56,639 nt of DNA from Bacteroidota bacterium (lineage in GTDB: Bacteria > Bacteroidota > Bacteroidia > Chitinophagales > Saprospiraceae), in the NCBI GenBank assembly GCA_024743405.1, contig JANSWP010000043.1, positions 1 to 56,639 of the forward strand, in the 5' to 3' direction. Both the position numbers and the translations under genes were made by a program. The notes below the pieces were generated by a model. That model did no database searches, was not told where the DNA came from, and was given only the letters and a program-made list of their open reading frames with translations. This document shows, piece after piece, positions 43,402 to 53,180 of this stretch (the stretch's first letter is position 1; each line of letters starts with the position of its first letter).

Positions 43402-43532
43402 AAATTCAATTGAGTGAAGCCTAAAATATCACCCATGTCTGAGCCTCTGCGTTTGCTTGAGCCAAATGGGCTCAAAGGTTCAAGCAAAAACAGTCGGCGA
43501 GTTTGGGTGTGAGTGCACAAGGAATTGAATTT
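43402..43532. repeat. Long imperfect palindrome in the 43.3-43.7 kb gap
   Basis: From AAATTCAATTG (43402) to its counterpart AATTGAATTT (ends 43532) the sequence folds back on itself. The centre is best: GTTTGCTTGAGCC and GGCTC..GGTTCAAGCAAAAAC with a short AAAT loop. TCACCCA and TGGGTGTGA also pair. The form resembles the dispersed hairpin elements elsewhere in the window but the sequence is not one of those families. The remainder of 43276-43714 holds nothing supportable. Confidence 0.5.
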
Positions 43533-43714
43533 TAAGCAAAATATCCACAGCCTTGATTTTTTTACTTCGTTTTTCATTAAGGAAAAATGAAGAAATATCA
43601 TTTAAATATATGGTACTGACTTTGCCTGGTTAGGAATAAAAATTACATAAAGTATCATTTCTGACTGCTTATTTTAGTTTTCATTCCTAAAGAACTGTAT
43701 TGCAATCCATTCTT

Positions 43715-46700
43715 TTATCGCAAAGGTGCTCCAATACCAATCGTCGGATATGCACTTTCCTCATCAGAGAAACCAATACCTAGAGAAATAGTAAATGTCT
43801 CACTAAGCGGCACAACATAGAACCCAAAACCATAACCCTCTCTCCAACTATCACTTTCCTCAATTTCTTCAAAAAATACTCGACCTCGATCATAGAAAGC
43901 TTTCACACCAACCTTTACAGGAAGAAAAGAAGTATATTTTTCAAACAATTGGTAACGTAATTCAAAATTAAAATAAGCACTAGACTCCCCTGCAAACCGG
44001 TTTCCAAAATAACCTCGAAGACCATTTGCATTACCCAATGTCGGTAATTTATACCACGGAATATCTCCATGACCAACTGCCCCTCCAACTCTAAATCCAA
44101 AAGTAAGTGGATTCTTAGTTTTCGTCGAAAGATAATATTCTAAGGAGCCTTTAGCTACGCCATAATTTTGATTATCTCCATTCAAGATAGTTCCATTTTG
44201 ATAAGCAACTACTGCTCTGATTCCACGATATGGCAGTCCTTTTGAATCTCGAAAATCAATATCTAAATTCGTTTCAATAGGTAGAATCGTCAGTTTTTGA
44301 TTGGCACCAAAAATAAGCCCAGCATCTTCGTCTAGAATCGTATTTTCTAACCTTTCTGAATTGTTTTGTTCAATTCCAACCGTGAAATCAACCTTACTTT
44401 TTCGCCAAAAGTCTTTCATAATTCCAACAGAAAAATGCGCCTTATTCACTTTTGCCTCATAAAAATCATCATCAAATAAATCATCCTGTTTGTCAGAACT
44501 ATTTCCCAGACCATAGAAATAATTATAAAAATCACCATCCGCGAAATAACCATTCACTTGAAGGTCCCAATCTTTAAAAATTTGATGAAATTGCCCCCTA
44601 TATATTGCCGTTTTATTGCCTCCTGTAGTGTAAGCAATTCCATAGCCGTGCTTACTATGGTAGTCGTCTTTCCCAAATTTTTTGACTGATGTTTGTGCCC
44701 CCAAACTTACTCCAAAACCTGAAAACCGACTATAACCAATGAAGATCAAAGGCAATATTCGGTTATATTCATAGCGTGTCCGATCGTATTCGTATATATT
44801 TTTATTCCAGTGATTGACGATCTTACCGCCTCCATTTAATTCATATTGGGTATCTTTTCCTTTGTCATAAAGTAAGGATCGGGCATTCTTGGCATTATCC
44901 TTCAAAATATCATCACCTGGTCCTCCAAATAGTCTAATTTTTATAGTAGATTCTCCATTTCCTCTAATATCAAAAACATCCTCACCTCCCAGACCATATA
45001 ACCGAATTTCTTTGGTTTCACTTGGCAAAAAGGCCCTTTGATACAGCAAAACATTTCCTCTCTCCGTTCCTTTTTTATCAAAAACCTTCACCTCTACATT
45101 AGTATTTTCTAAATAATTAACCTCAAAAAACTCCTCCTCAATAGATCCAACGACTTCTACTTCTTTTGCCAATAAAGCGTAATATTCTAAAGCTGCACTT
45201 TGTAGGTTTTTCAATCGATTTTTCAATTTATCCGCTACTTCTTTTCCAGATTTCCCATAAACTTCAGATGGCATTTTCTTTATTGCCTCTTCAATGTCTT
45301 GTTCCGAAATATTCTCCTGAATGAATTTTGCTTCTTGAATAAAAATAGTTTTTTCAGCCTCCGTTGCTAAGAATCGATCCATATGTCTTGCTTGCCAAGT
45401 CAAGCTCAAAATGTCTTTGTAGTCTTTATCAAAATTTTCAATATTGGTCAAGGCAAATCGGCGGTCAGCCAACCATGGAATCACCCCATCTTGGCGAGAA
45501 AAAACATGATCTCGATCCCTCGGAATTGGGCGATAAATCCGCCATCCATCTGGTTTATCGTAAGCCGCCCACTTCCAATTGTCTTCATGTTTACTCCAAT
45601 CTCCAACCAAAATATCAAACAACCTTGCACGTACAAATTCTGATTGATTGACCCTCCTTTTTTGATGCTTATAAAAATCGCGGAAAAGCTTATTACTTCG
45701 CTCAATATCGTCAGCATCGCCAAATAGTTTTCCTTCATTATTAGGCTTTCCTGGATTTTCTTCAAGCATCCCGAATAACCCTCCATATTTGGCCTGGAAA
45801 GGGCCTAATTTCGAGTCATTAGGCAAAGTATATAAGACTGGATTGGCGTGCAAGATGTCAATTTTATCTAAAAGTGGCGCCACAGCAATTGCCCCATACG
45901 GATGTTGAGTAGAAGTTTGATCTCTAAAAACTCTAGCAACAAAAGTCGGCCGAAGTTTATAATTTAATGCCTTAGAAGGGTCTTTATTCACTGACCGGAA
46001 GGTATATCCTGTACCATTTCCAGATTTAAACTTTAGAGAGGTTGTTTGTCTACCCCCACCTTTTTTATAAATATTAAGTCCCCCAAAGGTGTTGTCTAAA
46101 TCCAAATAAGGAACGGCTATAGGTGTAGTCCAAGTCGTCCGATAATGCTTTCCATACCAAAATTTTTTCCATCCATTTACCTCATACTCTTCTCCCGCAG
46201 CTAAGGTTTTCAACCCTTTATAAGTACCCTCCATTTTTTGAGCCACCTCCATTTTTGGGCGACAAGGCAGATAAGACGTATTGATTAATTCCTCTTTTCT
46301 ATAGGTATCTCCTGTACCACAAACAGGATAAAACAATGTTTGATGCTCAGCTTCTTTAAAGGATATATTATCTAATTCCAAAAAAGAGGTTGTCACCTTT
46401 CCATTGTTATAATAATCAATTGCCATGATCCCCACTGCCTTTTTACTCAAAAAAGTATGCTCATCTCTCGTCACATAATCTGCTTTAGCAGGTGCCCCAC
46501 TATTAATTAAGAAATTCATTCCTCTTCGAATGACTTGTTGGTTTTTTTCGTGCGAAGAAGCATAAATCAAATTGCTATGAAAAAACAATAAATTGTTCAT
46601 GCCCTCTACATATTCGTTTAAATGCTCATTTGAAATATCTCTTTTACCTCCTATATTCGTATGAAATGCAGTTCTAAAACTTCCCGCTATTGGAAAGGGT

Positions 46701-47407
46701 TTAAACTGATCTCCAAAAGAAAAATAACCGCCATAATGACCTAATGAATGAATCGGATGGTGCCCAACAATAAGAATATTTTTGTCTTGATTTTCTTCGA
46801 CTACATCCTCCAGTTCTTCCTTTAAATTTTCGGGTGTTATTGCATCACACAATCCATCTGCTGGTCTTGGTTTATCAAAAGAATGATTCCACCATTGAGA
46901 ATTCAAAGTAACAATAGTTAAAGCCTCATTGATATCATAAACTTTAGGCCCAGGACAGCCGCGCTTAATAGTCCATTTTGTTTGACGATAACCTTTGCGT
47001 TTTAGGTATTTTTGAATGTTCGTTTCTAAATTTCTTAAGCTCTTTTCGCCACCTTTTCCCCCATTATTCCAATCTCTATCACCTGGTAAAAGAATCATTT
47101 TACCATTTGGAAATTGTTCCATCATATCTGCCAACTCATAAATCTTTTTGAGACTTTGTGAAGCATTTGATTTCTCTATTTTCTCATTCACCAAATCACC
47201 ATTTATTATTAATGAAAAAGGGGTTATTGCATTGGAGAATTCCTTTTTCAGTGACAAAGAAAATTCATTTACATTGTCTACATCAGCTAGATTCCCAAAG
47301 AAGTAAACGGTATATATCTGCTCTTCCTGTTGAGCGAAAGCACTGAGTATTGAAAAAAAGAAAAGGGTTAAACTAAATAGAATTCTTTTTATAAGATTGG
47401 TTTTCAT
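43715..47407 (-). CDS. Metallophosphoesterase / kinase-like / Omp85-like barrel protein 2
   Basis: A 1,230-residue exported protein. The signal peptide ends LSAFAQ. Residues about 30-370 are calcineurin-like: INGDLVNE, LPGDRDWNNGG, VGHHPIHSLGHYGG and IYASSHEK follow the family order, although the first D-x-H motif is missing (FFGNLADVDN). Residues about 430-690 resemble atypical kinases: a Gly-rich strand KKGGGRQTTSLKFKS with YTFRSVNKD, then VGDWSKHEDNWKW and PRDRDHVFSR, similar in layout to the CotH/FAM20 catalytic and metal-binding loops. RLYGLGGEDVFDIRGNG is a beta segment. Residues about 870-1,230 form an Omp85-type barrel with ANGLRGYFGNRFAG. It is paralogous to the gene at 48.6-52.3 kb and last in the three-gene run. 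Confidence 0.78.
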   Translation of the reverse strand: MKTNLIKRILFSLTLFFFSILSAFAQQEEQIYTVYFFGNLADVDNVNEFSLSLKKEFSNAITPFSLIINGDLVNEKIEKSNASQSLKKIYELADMMEQFPNGKMILLPGDRDWNNGGKGGEKSLRNLETNIQKYLKRKGYRQTKWTIKRGCPGPKVYDINEALTIVTLNSQWWNHSFDKPRPADGLCDAITPENLKEELEDVVEENQDKNILIVGHHPIHSLGHYGGYFSFGDQFKPFPIAGSFRTAFHTNIGGKRDISNEHLNEYVEGMNNLLFFHSNLIYASSHEKNQQVIRRGMNFLINSGAPAKADYVTRDEHTFLSKKAVGIMAIDYYNNGKVTTSFLELDNISFKEAEHQTLFYPVCGTGDTYRKEELINTSYLPCRPKMEVAQKMEGTYKGLKTLAAGEEYEVNGWKKFWYGKHYRTTWTTPIAVPYLDLDNTFGGLNIYKKGGGRQTTSLKFKSGNGTGYTFRSVNKDPSKALNYKLRPTFVARVFRDQTSTQHPYGAIAVAPLLDKIDILHANPVLYTLPNDSKLGPFQAKYGGLFGMLEENPGKPNNEGKLFGDADDIERSNKLFRDFYKHQKRRVNQSEFVRARLFDILVGDWSKHEDNWKWAAYDKPDGWRIYRPIPRDRDHVFSRQDGVIPWLADRRFALTNIENFDKDYKDILSLTWQARHMDRFLATEAEKTIFIQEAKFIQENISEQDIEEAIKKMPSEVYGKSGKEVADKLKNRLKNLQSAALEYYALLAKEVEVVGSIEEEFFEVNYLENTNVEVKVFDKKGTERGNVLLYQRAFLPSETKEIRLYGLGGEDVFDIRGNGESTIKIRLFGGPGDDILKDNAKNARSLLYDKGKDTQYELNGGGKIVNHWNKNIYEYDRTRYEYNRILPLIFIGYSRFSGFGVSLGAQTSVKKFGKDDYHSKHGYGIAYTTGGNKTAIYRGQFHQIFKDWDLQVNGYFADGDFYNYFYGLGNSSDKQDDLFDDDFYEAKVNKAHFSVGIMKDFWRKSKVDFTVGIEQNNSERLENTILDEDAGLIFGANQKLTILPIETNLDIDFRDSKGLPYRGIRAVVAYQNGTILNGDNQNYGVAKGSLEYYLSTKTKNPLTFGFRVGGAVGHGDIPWYKLPTLGNANGLRGYFGNRFAGESSAYFNFELRYQLFEKYTSFLPVKVGVKAFYDRGRVFFEEIEESDSWREGYGFGFYVVPLSETFTISLGIGFSDEESAYPTIGIGAPLR

Positions 47408-47686
47408 TTAGCTACATTTTTGAAGGGTGGTAAAATAGTCTTACAATTTCATGATGCGATTATATACAATTCATCAAGCTAATAAGTTACGAACAGTTAG
47501 TTTTTTTTAGAAAAATTAAAATGGAATAAACTGGCGCAAAAATTAGGCACAAATTTTCAGGAAAAAAAGTGATTGGAACAGGAACAATTAGAAAAAGACG
47601 CAGTGCCAATAATAAATAGGAATGATTCAATAGAGGCTAGGTATTTTTCTTGAATTAGGGAGTAGGTTTTTCATAAAATACGTTTC

Positions 47687-48484
47687 TTAAAATCTCAACT
47701 GTACTTTCATTCCATTCAAACCACCATAAAAACTTAATCCCTTTTCCTTGAACTGTTTTTTTCGATGCAAATGCGGCACTAACCATCCAATCCCAGCACC
47801 TACAACATAACCAACTATCACATCTGTCGGAAAATGTTTGCCTGCCTGAACACGCATTAAACCTGTCGCCGCAGGGATGGCTGCCGCCACCATCCACACA
47901 AGGGGCTTCCATTTACTATCAGGATATAAATCAGAGAAAATTTTAGCAGTAAAAAAGGTGTTGGTAGCTGTAGCTGAAGTATGCCCCGAAAAAAAGGAAA
48001 GCTTCCCGCTTTTCCCTTCTTTCTCTACTATATCAATATCTTCATTATATATTAAAGGTCTAACTCGTCTAAAGGAAAACTTTGAAAAAGCGGTCAAACC
48101 ACCATTAATTAGATTAGCTTGTAAATAAAGGACGGCAATGTCTCCGAAATGCTTATGCCCTTTTTTGGTCGCGAGTAATAAAACCTGACCACCGAAAGAA
48201 CTTAACCATAAATAATCGCTTACTGTATTAGCAGCTGCCGATTTTTTTTTAGTGGCAAAACGGTCAAAATCATTTACATTATTGGGATCGAGATTTGCTA
48301 TTTCATTTAGCGTTAATGGAGATGTTTGGGTTTCTAAATAGAGTGCTAATCCATTTAATAATGCTCCTGTTCCAAAAAAAGTCAACTCCTTTTTTAACTC
48401 AAATTGATAAGGAGACTGGGCAGTTGTTTTTTGAGAAAAAACGATGGATAATTGTAATAAAAAAAGTAGGAATAGGTGCTTCAT
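47687..48484 (-). CDS. Exported PAP2-family phosphatase
   Basis: A 265-residue phosphatidic-acid-phosphatase-type enzyme with a signal peptide (ending QKTTAQ). The three PAP2 motifs are readable: KFSFRRVRP (K-x6-R-P, near residue 140), FSGHTS (nucleophile-partner His; F replaces the usual P) and RVQAGKHFPTDVIVG (R-x5-H-x3-D, catalytic His). Hydrophobic helices include WMVAAAIPAATGLM and VIVGYVVGAGIGWLVP. It dephosphorylates lipid phosphates or undecaprenyl pyrophosphate in other bacteria; the substrate here is unknown. It lies between the two phosphoesterase/barrel paralogues on the same strand (gaps of 280 and 142 bp), which suggests a shared envelope phosphate-chemistry role. Confidence 0.88.
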   Translation of the reverse strand: MKHLFLLFLLQLSIVFSQKTTAQSPYQFELKKELTFFGTGALLNGLALYLETQTSPLTLNEIANLDPNNVNDFDRFATKKKSAAANTVSDYLWLSSFGGQVLLLATKKGHKHFGDIAVLYLQANLINGGLTAFSKFSFRRVRPLIYNEDIDIVEKEGKSGKLSFFSGHTSATATNTFFTAKIFSDLYPDSKWKPLVWMVAAAIPAATGLMRVQAGKHFPTDVIVGYVVGAGIGWLVPHLHRKKQFKEKGLSFYGGLNGMKVQLRF

Positions 48485-48626
48485 TAGGTTGATGTTAGTG
48501 CTAATTGTAAAGGGAAATGATTCAATTATTTTTTATATAATTTCATAATAAATTAATAATCCAATTACTTATTTGAACTACCTCCAAAATCAAGTCAAGT
48601 AAAATGATGCATTGAATTTTATCATT

Positions 48627-51600
48627 TTATCGAACAAAAAACCCCACACCAAAGCTAATCAATAAGGATTCTTCCTTTGAATGGGCAGTCGTAAGTACTA
48701 AGTTAAAACTTTTTTGATTGAAAGGAATTAGATAAACTCCACCTCCATAGGAAGTATGCCATGTGTCAGAGGTCTCTGTTTTTAAATACGTTCTTCCTGC
48801 ATCATAAAAACCGAAAACTCCCCAATAAACAGTTGCTAAAGGCGTAATGAATTTGCCGATATGCCAGCGCAATTCTGAATTCATATAAAGAGTAGAATTA
48901 CCAGCGAAACGATTCTTTCTGAATCCTCGTAAATTCCCTGTTTGTCCTAAAAAGCTTTTGTAATAGAATGGAGTTTCTCCATAAGACTTACTTCCTCCTG
49001 CTTTTACCCCTAATGTTAAAGGCGTTTTTGCACCTAATGACCAAAATGAAGAAACTTCGCCCTCGACTCTTCCCCCTAACCCGTCAAGCGCTGAGTTATA
49101 GAATGTATAGTTTGTTGTTTTAAATTGAATTCCTTTTGTGGGAAAAGCCTTACTGTCTCTAAAATCAATATCTAGGCTAATCTTCGGACCAATTAGTGTT
49201 GTTTTAATATCATCAGGAAAAAGATCATAAATGCTCTCTTCTAAATTATCTTCAGAATTAGGGAATACATTATGAAATTCGGAAACGACTTCTCCAGAGA
49301 AAAAGGATCCATTCCAAAAATCTCTATTCAAACGGACATTTAAAGAAATTGAACTCATTTCATTATCATAATAATCTGCATCGAGTAAAGTGTCATCAAT
49401 CACTGATTCATTTCCAAGTCCAAAAAATCTAGGGAAAAAATAGTTTGGACGACCTAAACTTAGACCAGTATGCAGATTCCATTCACCAATCACGTGTTTA
49501 AAATCTGCTGAGGTATTAATATTATATTTCCCATTAGTTGTAGTAAGGAAAGAATAGGAATATTTACTTCCATAGCCAGGTTTATTAAATTTTTGGAGTG
49601 TTGTCGACCCCCCCACAGAAAAAATGACTCCATCGTCCGCATTAAAAGCAATAAAGGGAAATACTTTAAAATGGTCATCATCATAAAATTTGTCCATTTG
49701 AAAAGAAAGTGCTTCAGTCATTTTTACCACTTTACCTTCTTTTCCTAATTGTAATTCATCTTTTCCTTTGTAATCATAAATCTTTGTCTTTTTGCCTCCA
49801 GATGCTTTTGAACTATCAATAATTTTATCACTACTCTTTCCTCCAGCGATTCTAATCGTTATACTTTTTTTAGCTTCTCCATCGATATAAAAATCATCTT
49901 CCCCCCCCAGACCATATAAACGAATTTCCTTAGTCTCGCCTTTTTTACAAAGTCGCTCTTTCAAAAGTTTTCCTTTCCCACCATCCTTAGTCTTATCATA
50001 CATCGCTACATGAACATCTCCATTTGCATGTCTTTTTATTTCAAAAACTTCTTTTTTATTACTCCCTATAAAATGGATATATCTGGCTAAAAGATCGTAA
50101 TAATTAGTTATTAAATCTTGCATCTTATCACGTCGAAGTTTTAGGACTTTAGCAATTCTTGGGCCGTCATAAGGATAAACTTCTGGTGGAAGTTTTCGAA
50201 CGGCTCTATTAATAACTTCGTCCGTCATCGTTTTCTGAAAATCTTTCGTAGCCTTCAAATAATCTTCTAATTGATAGGTCATTAAATGTTGCCTGTCCAT
50301 GCTTCGACTTTTAAAATTGAGTGGCTTTAAATTGTAGATAGCTGGCCGTAAACGATGCATCCGCGATGCAAGCATTGGCCAATCTAAAACTCTAAAAAAT
50401 CCATCTAGCCGAGTCAATGCTTTATCACGGTCTTTTGGAAAAGCATGAAAGGTCATTTGCTTTTTATCACCGTAACCAAGCCAACTGATATTCTTACCAT
50501 GTCTATCCCAATCAGTCACCCACATATCAAATAAACGTGCTGCTAAGAAAGATCCAGGATCAACAAAATGATCATGATCTTCAAACATCATTTTATTAAT
50601 TTTAGCGGTTGATAAAGCCTTGTCTGCATTTTTATAAATTTTACTGCCATCCTTTTTGCTTTTAGGTCTTCGCTCAAGCCAGCCTAACATTCCTTTAAAC
50701 TCATCTCGATAAGGTCCTAAATTGGGATGATCAGGCAAAAGATAAATTTGACCTTCTGGATTTGGGATTTCAGCCTTGTCCATCAAATCATATAAAATAT
50801 TACCAGCATAAGGGTGTTGAGTAGCCGTGATATCCTTATTAATATCACCAACAATTCCTGAAGCCATATCCTTGTCCATTTTCTGGGTCGGATTTTTATC
50901 AACCGAACGAAAAGCAAAAACTTCCCCATCGGCAGATTTTAATTTGACTGAACGAGTTTGGGCTGCGCCTCCTTTTGCATAAGCTGTTAATCCCTCAAAA
51001 GTATTGTCAAGGTCGAGATATTCTATATCTTTCACGGGCTCATTCCATGCTTTCCGATAATGCTTTCCGATAAAAAATCGGGTAAGAAAATTCGCTCGAT
51101 AATCTCCAGCTATTGCGGTTCCTGTTTTTGGTAATTCTTTTTGAATCGAAGTATTTTCTTTATATAAAGATTCTCGACAAGGTTGATAATATTCATTAAT
51201 AGGTGTATCAGAAAAGACAGATTGGCAAGGACTATCATACAAACTTATTTTATGCGCTACATTAATTATCTGTCCTTGTCTCTCATGTACTAACATATCA
51301 ATTGCTCCATCTTTAAAAAAACGAAATTGTATCATCCCTCTTTTAGAATGCCGATAAATATTATGTTCTCCTTTTGCAGTTGGAGTCATTTTCATTAACG
51401 AACCACTATTAATATGATAATTATCTTCCGCAGCATTTACCTGAATATCATATTCATGACCTGAAGCATAGATAATTCCATGTGAGCGTTCTAATAAGTT
51501 TTCAAGATTATTAGCATAATTATCCATCTCTTCTCTAGCTAAATCCTGTATACTTCCTACATTTTGATGATAGCCAGCAATAAAACTTCCAATAATTGGA

Positions 51601-52295
51601 GGCATCAAATGTTGTTTTCCTAATTTATACCCTGCATAGTGACCATAAGAAAAAACAGGATGATGACCAGCTAAAACAATATTCCGATTATCATCTTCTC
51701 TAAAAATATCTTCCAACTCTCCCCAAAATTCATGCTCTGATATAATATCACAATCGGCATCTTGTTCTTCAGGTCGTTTGTGTTCATGAACAAACCAATG
51801 CGTGTTCAAACCAACTATTCTAAGTGTCTCTCCTATATCAAGGACATAAGGTCCAAGGCATCCATCTTCTGTAATAAAATGATGGCGTTTATCACCATTT
51901 TTACGAATAAAATTTTCTAATGCTTTTACTTTTTTCAATCCTTTCTTACTGCCATTACTCCATTCTTTATCGCCAGGTAAAAATACCAATTGGGTTTGTT
52001 GAGTCCCTAAAGCCATTAATCGACTCACTTTTGCTATTTCGTCTGTTTGAGGTTTGGTTTCAAAACCATCTTCATCCACAAAATCACCTGAAAACAAAAC
52101 AATAACTTCTTCTTTTTGCTTTTTTATTAAGGCATCAAGTTCATCAAATAATGGGTCGTTTGCTTTTAGATTTTCGATGTTGCCAAGAACAAATAAATTT
52201 TGGGCAACAGTATGTTCGGGCGTTTGCCCAACTAATGAAGTTGAAAGACAAAGTATACCAAATAAAAATAAAGGCATGAAAACATTTGATTTCAT
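48627..52295 (-). CDS. Metallophosphoesterase / kinase-like / Omp85-like barrel protein 1
   Basis: A 1,222-residue paralogue of the 43.7-47.4 kb protein with the same architecture. Signal peptide ends STSLVGQ. The phosphoesterase-like part shows LFSGDFVDEDG, LPGDKEWSNG, LAGHHPVFSYGHYAG and IYASGHEYDIQV; a D-x-H motif is absent. The kinase-like part has YAKGGAAQTRSVKLKS with FAFRSVDKNPT, VTDWDRHGKNISW (a D-R-H-x-x-N motif like that of FAM20-type secretory kinases) and FPKDRDKALTR. Then RLYGLGGEDDFYIDGE and an Omp85-like barrel with RGIQFKTT-type strands, TGNLRGFRKNRFAGN and a C-terminal ISFGVGFFVR. This gene is first in the run and probably carries the promoter. Identity with the paralogue is moderate but colinear. 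Confidence 0.78.
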   Translation of the reverse strand: MKSNVFMPLFLFGILCLSTSLVGQTPEHTVAQNLFVLGNIENLKANDPLFDELDALIKKQKEEVIVLFSGDFVDEDGFETKPQTDEIAKVSRLMALGTQQTQLVFLPGDKEWSNGSKKGLKKVKALENFIRKNGDKRHHFITEDGCLGPYVLDIGETLRIVGLNTHWFVHEHKRPEEQDADCDIISEHEFWGELEDIFREDDNRNIVLAGHHPVFSYGHYAGYKLGKQHLMPPIIGSFIAGYHQNVGSIQDLAREEMDNYANNLENLLERSHGIIYASGHEYDIQVNAAEDNYHINSGSLMKMTPTAKGEHNIYRHSKRGMIQFRFFKDGAIDMLVHERQGQIINVAHKISLYDSPCQSVFSDTPINEYYQPCRESLYKENTSIQKELPKTGTAIAGDYRANFLTRFFIGKHYRKAWNEPVKDIEYLDLDNTFEGLTAYAKGGAAQTRSVKLKSADGEVFAFRSVDKNPTQKMDKDMASGIVGDINKDITATQHPYAGNILYDLMDKAEIPNPEGQIYLLPDHPNLGPYRDEFKGMLGWLERRPKSKKDGSKIYKNADKALSTAKINKMMFEDHDHFVDPGSFLAARLFDMWVTDWDRHGKNISWLGYGDKKQMTFHAFPKDRDKALTRLDGFFRVLDWPMLASRMHRLRPAIYNLKPLNFKSRSMDRQHLMTYQLEDYLKATKDFQKTMTDEVINRAVRKLPPEVYPYDGPRIAKVLKLRRDKMQDLITNYYDLLARYIHFIGSNKKEVFEIKRHANGDVHVAMYDKTKDGGKGKLLKERLCKKGETKEIRLYGLGGEDDFYIDGEAKKSITIRIAGGKSSDKIIDSSKASGGKKTKIYDYKGKDELQLGKEGKVVKMTEALSFQMDKFYDDDHFKVFPFIAFNADDGVIFSVGGSTTLQKFNKPGYGSKYSYSFLTTTNGKYNINTSADFKHVIGEWNLHTGLSLGRPNYFFPRFFGLGNESVIDDTLLDADYYDNEMSSISLNVRLNRDFWNGSFFSGEVVSEFHNVFPNSEDNLEESIYDLFPDDIKTTLIGPKISLDIDFRDSKAFPTKGIQFKTTNYTFYNSALDGLGGRVEGEVSSFWSLGAKTPLTLGVKAGGSKSYGETPFYYKSFLGQTGNLRGFRKNRFAGNSTLYMNSELRWHIGKFITPLATVYWGVFGFYDAGRTYLKTETSDTWHTSYGGGVYLIPFNQKSFNLVLTTAHSKEESLLISFGVGFFVR

Positions 52296-52465
52296 CTTTA
52301 GAGTCTTTTAAGGTTTTAAAAAAAAGCAATTTATCATTCTAATCCCCCAAACTAGTCTTATCTTTTTATTCTAAACACAACAATTTCTTCCTCGCAGGTA
52401 CGAAAATTAAGAGTATGTTGGGAAACTTAATTTAGTAAAAAAGGTCATCGGGATGTATTTTTAAA

Positions 52466-52888
52466 GTGACTAAACTTACAAAAGAAATGCAACCAAAATT
52501 TGAAAGGCTATCCGATCACCAAGGGGAAGTTATCAACTATTTTTAAACTGGCAAAGAAAGCGGAAATTAGATTTGCCAGAGGTTTTTGATACTGTATTAT
52601 TTGTAACAAGAACTGGCATGCAATGGCGGAACTTGAGTGAGACTAAATTTCCAGATTGCCAAGAAGTATATTACTTCTATGATAAGTAGAAGAAGAAGGG
52701 AACAATCGAAAAAATAAATATCCCACTCAATATTTTAAAGCGAGTACAAAAGAACAAAGAACCTACACCAAGCTCAGGTTTTGTAGATGCACAAAGCATC
52801 ACCTTAAAGTTCTATGAATAAAAATAGAGGGTTAGATAGAAATAAAAAAGTGGAGGAAGGAATAGACCTATTTTGGTACTTGTATTAG
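52466..52888 (+). pseudogene. Decayed IS5-family transposase
   Basis: Fragments read in shifting frames match the N-terminal half of an IS5-type DDE transposase: FERLSDHQGEVINYF, then a frameshift, LPEVFDTVLFVTRTGMQWRN, QEVYYFYDK followed by TAG where Trp is expected, KKKGTIEK, EPTPSSGFVDAQS (around the first catalytic Asp) and, after a further stop, RGLDRNKKVEEGIDL. At least one frameshift and two in-frame stops are visible, and the second half is missing. GAGTATGTTGGGAAACTTAA at 52411 may be the left terminal repeat; no matching right end was found. The element is inactive. Confidence 0.75.
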
Positions 52889-53064
52889 GAAGAATTTATG
52901 AAACCCATGTCAACACAGCTAACCACACAAAAAATCAGAAACAATCTTTGATTTCGTTCATTGAAATATTCTTCACCGTCATACCATCTAATAAACCAAT
53001 CTTTAGAAAGGTCGGTAGGTGAATAAATCTTAAATCTGGGCAGAAATTTTTTTTCTACTGACAT
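52885..53064 (-). pseudogene. Possible integrase N-terminal remnant beside ssrA
   Basis: A 59-residue ORF (MSVEKKFLPRFKIYSPTDLS ... KDWFIRWYDGE) resembles the N-terminal arm of Bacteroidota tyrosine recombinases (pattern: K-x-K-[IL]-Y-x5-DLSK-x-W-[FY]-[IV]), then diverges and stops. It reads in the same direction as tmRNA and starts about 115 bp beyond the tmRNA 3' end, the classic position for an integrase of an ssrA-targeted island. The similarity is short and read by eye, so this is tentative. Confidence 0.35.
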
Positions 53065-53180
53065 GGTAAATTCTTCCCCCAAAAGGGTTAGTCAGTAGTA
53101 GGATAGAGAATATGTTGGGACAACACTAATTGTCCCTAAATTTTGTAACTAATTGCTTATCAGTTAGTTACAAGCCTAGG

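Noticed and set aside
43441-43500. Simple rho-independent terminator at the 43.4-kb hairpin
   Set aside because: The central stem is good but no T-tract follows on either strand and pairing extends over 130 bp, so it is listed as a palindromic repeat.
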